Source: Hasllibacter halocynthiae (lineage in GTDB: Bacteria; Pseudomonadota; Alphaproteobacteria; Rhodobacterales; Rhodobacteraceae). Taken from it: a DNA stretch of 64,000 nucleotides. Below, piece after piece: positions 63,093 to 64,000 of this stretch. Both the position numbers and the translations under genes were made by a program. The notes beneath the pieces were generated by a model. It ran no database searches and was not told where the DNA came from. It worked only from the letters and a program-made list of their open reading frames with translations. The stretch spans positions 1,331,805 to 1,395,804 of the forward strand of contig NZ_PVTT01000001.1 in the NCBI RefSeq assembly GCF_003003095.1, given 5' to 3'. How positions within the stretch are numbered: the stretch's first letter is position 1; each line of letters starts with the position of its first letter.

Positions 63093-63878
63093 ATGAGCAA
63101 TGCGCGTGGAAGGCCCCGCGGCTGGCAGGAGGGCGAGCGCGTCAAGAGCCTCGACCGGGCGCTCGGGGTGCTGGCCGCCCTGGCCGGCCGGCCGGGTCTC
63201 GGCCTCAGCGAACTTGGGCGGCAGCTCGGCCAGGCGCCCGCCACCCTCCACCGCATCCTCGGCACCCTCGCCGCCCACGGCATGGCCGAGATGGACGCCG
63301 ACCAGGGCTGGCATGTCGGTCCGGCCGCCTTCCGCATCGGGTCGGCCTTCCTGCGCCGCACCTCGCTGGTCGAGCGGGCGCAGCCGGTGTTGCGCGCCCT
63401 GATGAGGGAGACGGGCGAGACCGCGAATCTCGGGGTCGTGCGGGACGGGCACGTCCTCTTCCTCGCGCAGGCCGAGACGCATGCGGCGATCCGGGCCTTC
63501 TTTCCGCCGGGCACGCTCTCCCCGCTGCATGCCTCCGGCATCGGCAAGGCGGTGCTTGCGGCCCTGCCGCCGGAACGGCGCCTCGCCGCGCTGGGCGACA
63601 CGCTCGACGGGTTCACCCCCCATACGCTGACCGCGCCGGACGCGCTCGGCGCCGATCTGGCGACCGCGGCGGCGCGAGGGTGGGCGATCGACGCGGAGGA
63701 GCGTCACGAGGGGATGCGTTGCATCGCCTGCGCCGTCCGCGACCCGTCGGGCGCGCCCGTGGCGGGCCTGTCGGTCTCCGGGCCCGCGGCGAGGATGCTC
63801 TCGGCGGGGGAGGAGCGGATCGGCCGGGCTGTCGTCGCCCGCGCGCAGGAGTTGTCGGCCTCGCTCGGCACGGGATGA
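63093..63878 (+). CDS. bhcR: IclR-family regulator of the beta-hydroxyaspartate cycle
   Basis: The 261-residue protein has the IclR winged helix-turn-helix: VKSLDRALGVLAALAGRPGL, LSELGRQLGQAPATLHRILG. The effector domain includes ETGETANLGVVRDGHVLFLA, PLHASGIGKAVLAALPPER and IDAEERHEGMRCIACAVRD. In Paracoccus, BhcR is divergent from bhcABCD and responds to glyoxylate; the arrangement here is identical. The start follows a small hairpin rather than a clear Shine-Dalgarno. Its 3' end faces allE. Confidence 0.92.
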   Translation: MSNARGRPRGWQEGERVKSLDRALGVLAALAGRPGLGLSELGRQLGQAPATLHRILGTLAAHGMAEMDADQGWHVGPAAFRIGSAFLRRTSLVERAQPVLRALMRETGETANLGVVRDGHVLFLAQAETHAAIRAFFPPGTLSPLHASGIGKAVLAALPPERRLAALGDTLDGFTPHTLTAPDALGADLATAAARGWAIDAEERHEGMRCIACAVRDPSGAPVAGLSVSGPAARMLSAGEERIGRAVVARAQELSASLGTG

Positions 63879-63880
63879 TC

Positions 63881-64000
63881 TCAGCGCGGCAGGAAGCCAG
63901 GCATCCGGTTCACGTCTTTGTAGAGGAGGTATCGGAAGGGTTCTGGTCCTCCTGCGTAGCAGGCTTGCGGGCAGAAGGCGCGCAGGCGGAGGAAGTCCCC
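63881..64000 (-). CDS. allE: (S)-Ureidoglycine aminohydrolase, C-terminal end (cut by window)
   Basis: The minus-strand frame runs from the window edge to a TGA at 63881-63883, giving 39 residues: GDFLRLRAFCPQACYAGG, then PEPFRYLLYKDVNRMPG. The combination of a CPQ-type loop and LLYKDVNR is the C terminus of bicupin ureidoglycine aminohydrolases (AllE/UGHY), which deaminate S-ureidoglycine to S-ureidoglycolate. This gives AllA its substrate. The gene is convergent with bhcR. The rest lies outside the window. Confidence 0.8.
   Translation of the reverse strand, partial: GDFLRLRAFCPQACYAGGPEPFRYLLYKDVNRMPGFLPR

Noticed and set aside
1..64000. CRISPR arrays, tRNA or rRNA genes, prophage
   Set aside because: No regularly spaced direct repeats, no recognisable RNA gene and no phage structural genes were seen on reading.

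Overview
The window is a GC-rich (roughly 70%), densely coded bacterial chromosome segment. Heterotetrameric sarcosine oxidase, a PuuD-type urate oxidase, the bhc (beta-hydroxyaspartate cycle) cluster, HlyD/FUSC pairs and an RTX lipase together point to an alphaproteobacterium of the Rhodobacterales/Roseobacter type. No rRNA, tRNA or CRISPR array was seen. One mobile-element remnant (IS3 family) is present.

Layout. 1-2.2 kb: the end of a LacI-type regulator facing a secreted GH68 fructan enzyme. 2.7-14.7 kb: a minus-strand C1/amino-acid block (soxB-soxD-soxA-soxG-glyA-sdaA) with a divergent GlxA/AraC regulator, then creatinase, a 35-residue membrane peptide and an SSS symporter, with a divergent LysR gene. 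16-18 kb: a FUSC-like/HlyD efflux pair. 18.4-26.1 kb: a flavoprotein lacking its redox cysteines, an SDR, a TetR regulator and a tightly overlapping four-gene operon (MFS-SDR-hydrolase-SDR) preceded by a 16-bp palindrome. 26.4-28.4 kb: a decayed IS3 element beside an orphan rmlA. 28.9-34.7 kb: a type-I-secreted lipase, an amylo-alpha-1,6-glucosidase-like enzyme and gamma-glutamyltranspeptidase. 34.9-49.9 kb: a membrane, ion and lipid block (two PLD-family proteins, FUSC, a DsbA-like/NhaA fusion, a CPA antiporter, DedA, UPF0114, a membrane-anchored hydrolase, an AI-2E-type permease), into which a secreted HIU hydrolase and a PuuE-like deacetylase are inserted. 49.9-64 kb: urate/ureide catabolism (puuD, lysR, uraH, puuE-uraD fusion, allA, NCS2 permease), a TauE permease, a second NCS2 permease, then bhcDCBA with divergent bhcR and the 3' end of allE.

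How the genes fit together. Creatine is hydrolysed to sarcosine and urea. SoxBDAG converts sarcosine to glycine and methylene-THF, GlyA combines these to serine, and SdaA gives pyruvate. Separately, urate is converted through HIU, OHCU, allantoin and allantoate to ureidoglycolate, and AllA releases glyoxylate. The bhc enzymes consume glyoxylate plus glycine and return oxaloacetate. The window therefore looks like a catabolic island for nitrogenous C1/C2 compounds whose two arms meet at glycine and glyoxylate. Allantoate amidohydrolase (or allantoicase) and xanthine dehydrogenase are not in the window. The AllE fragment at the right edge suggests that the allantoate step lies just beyond it.
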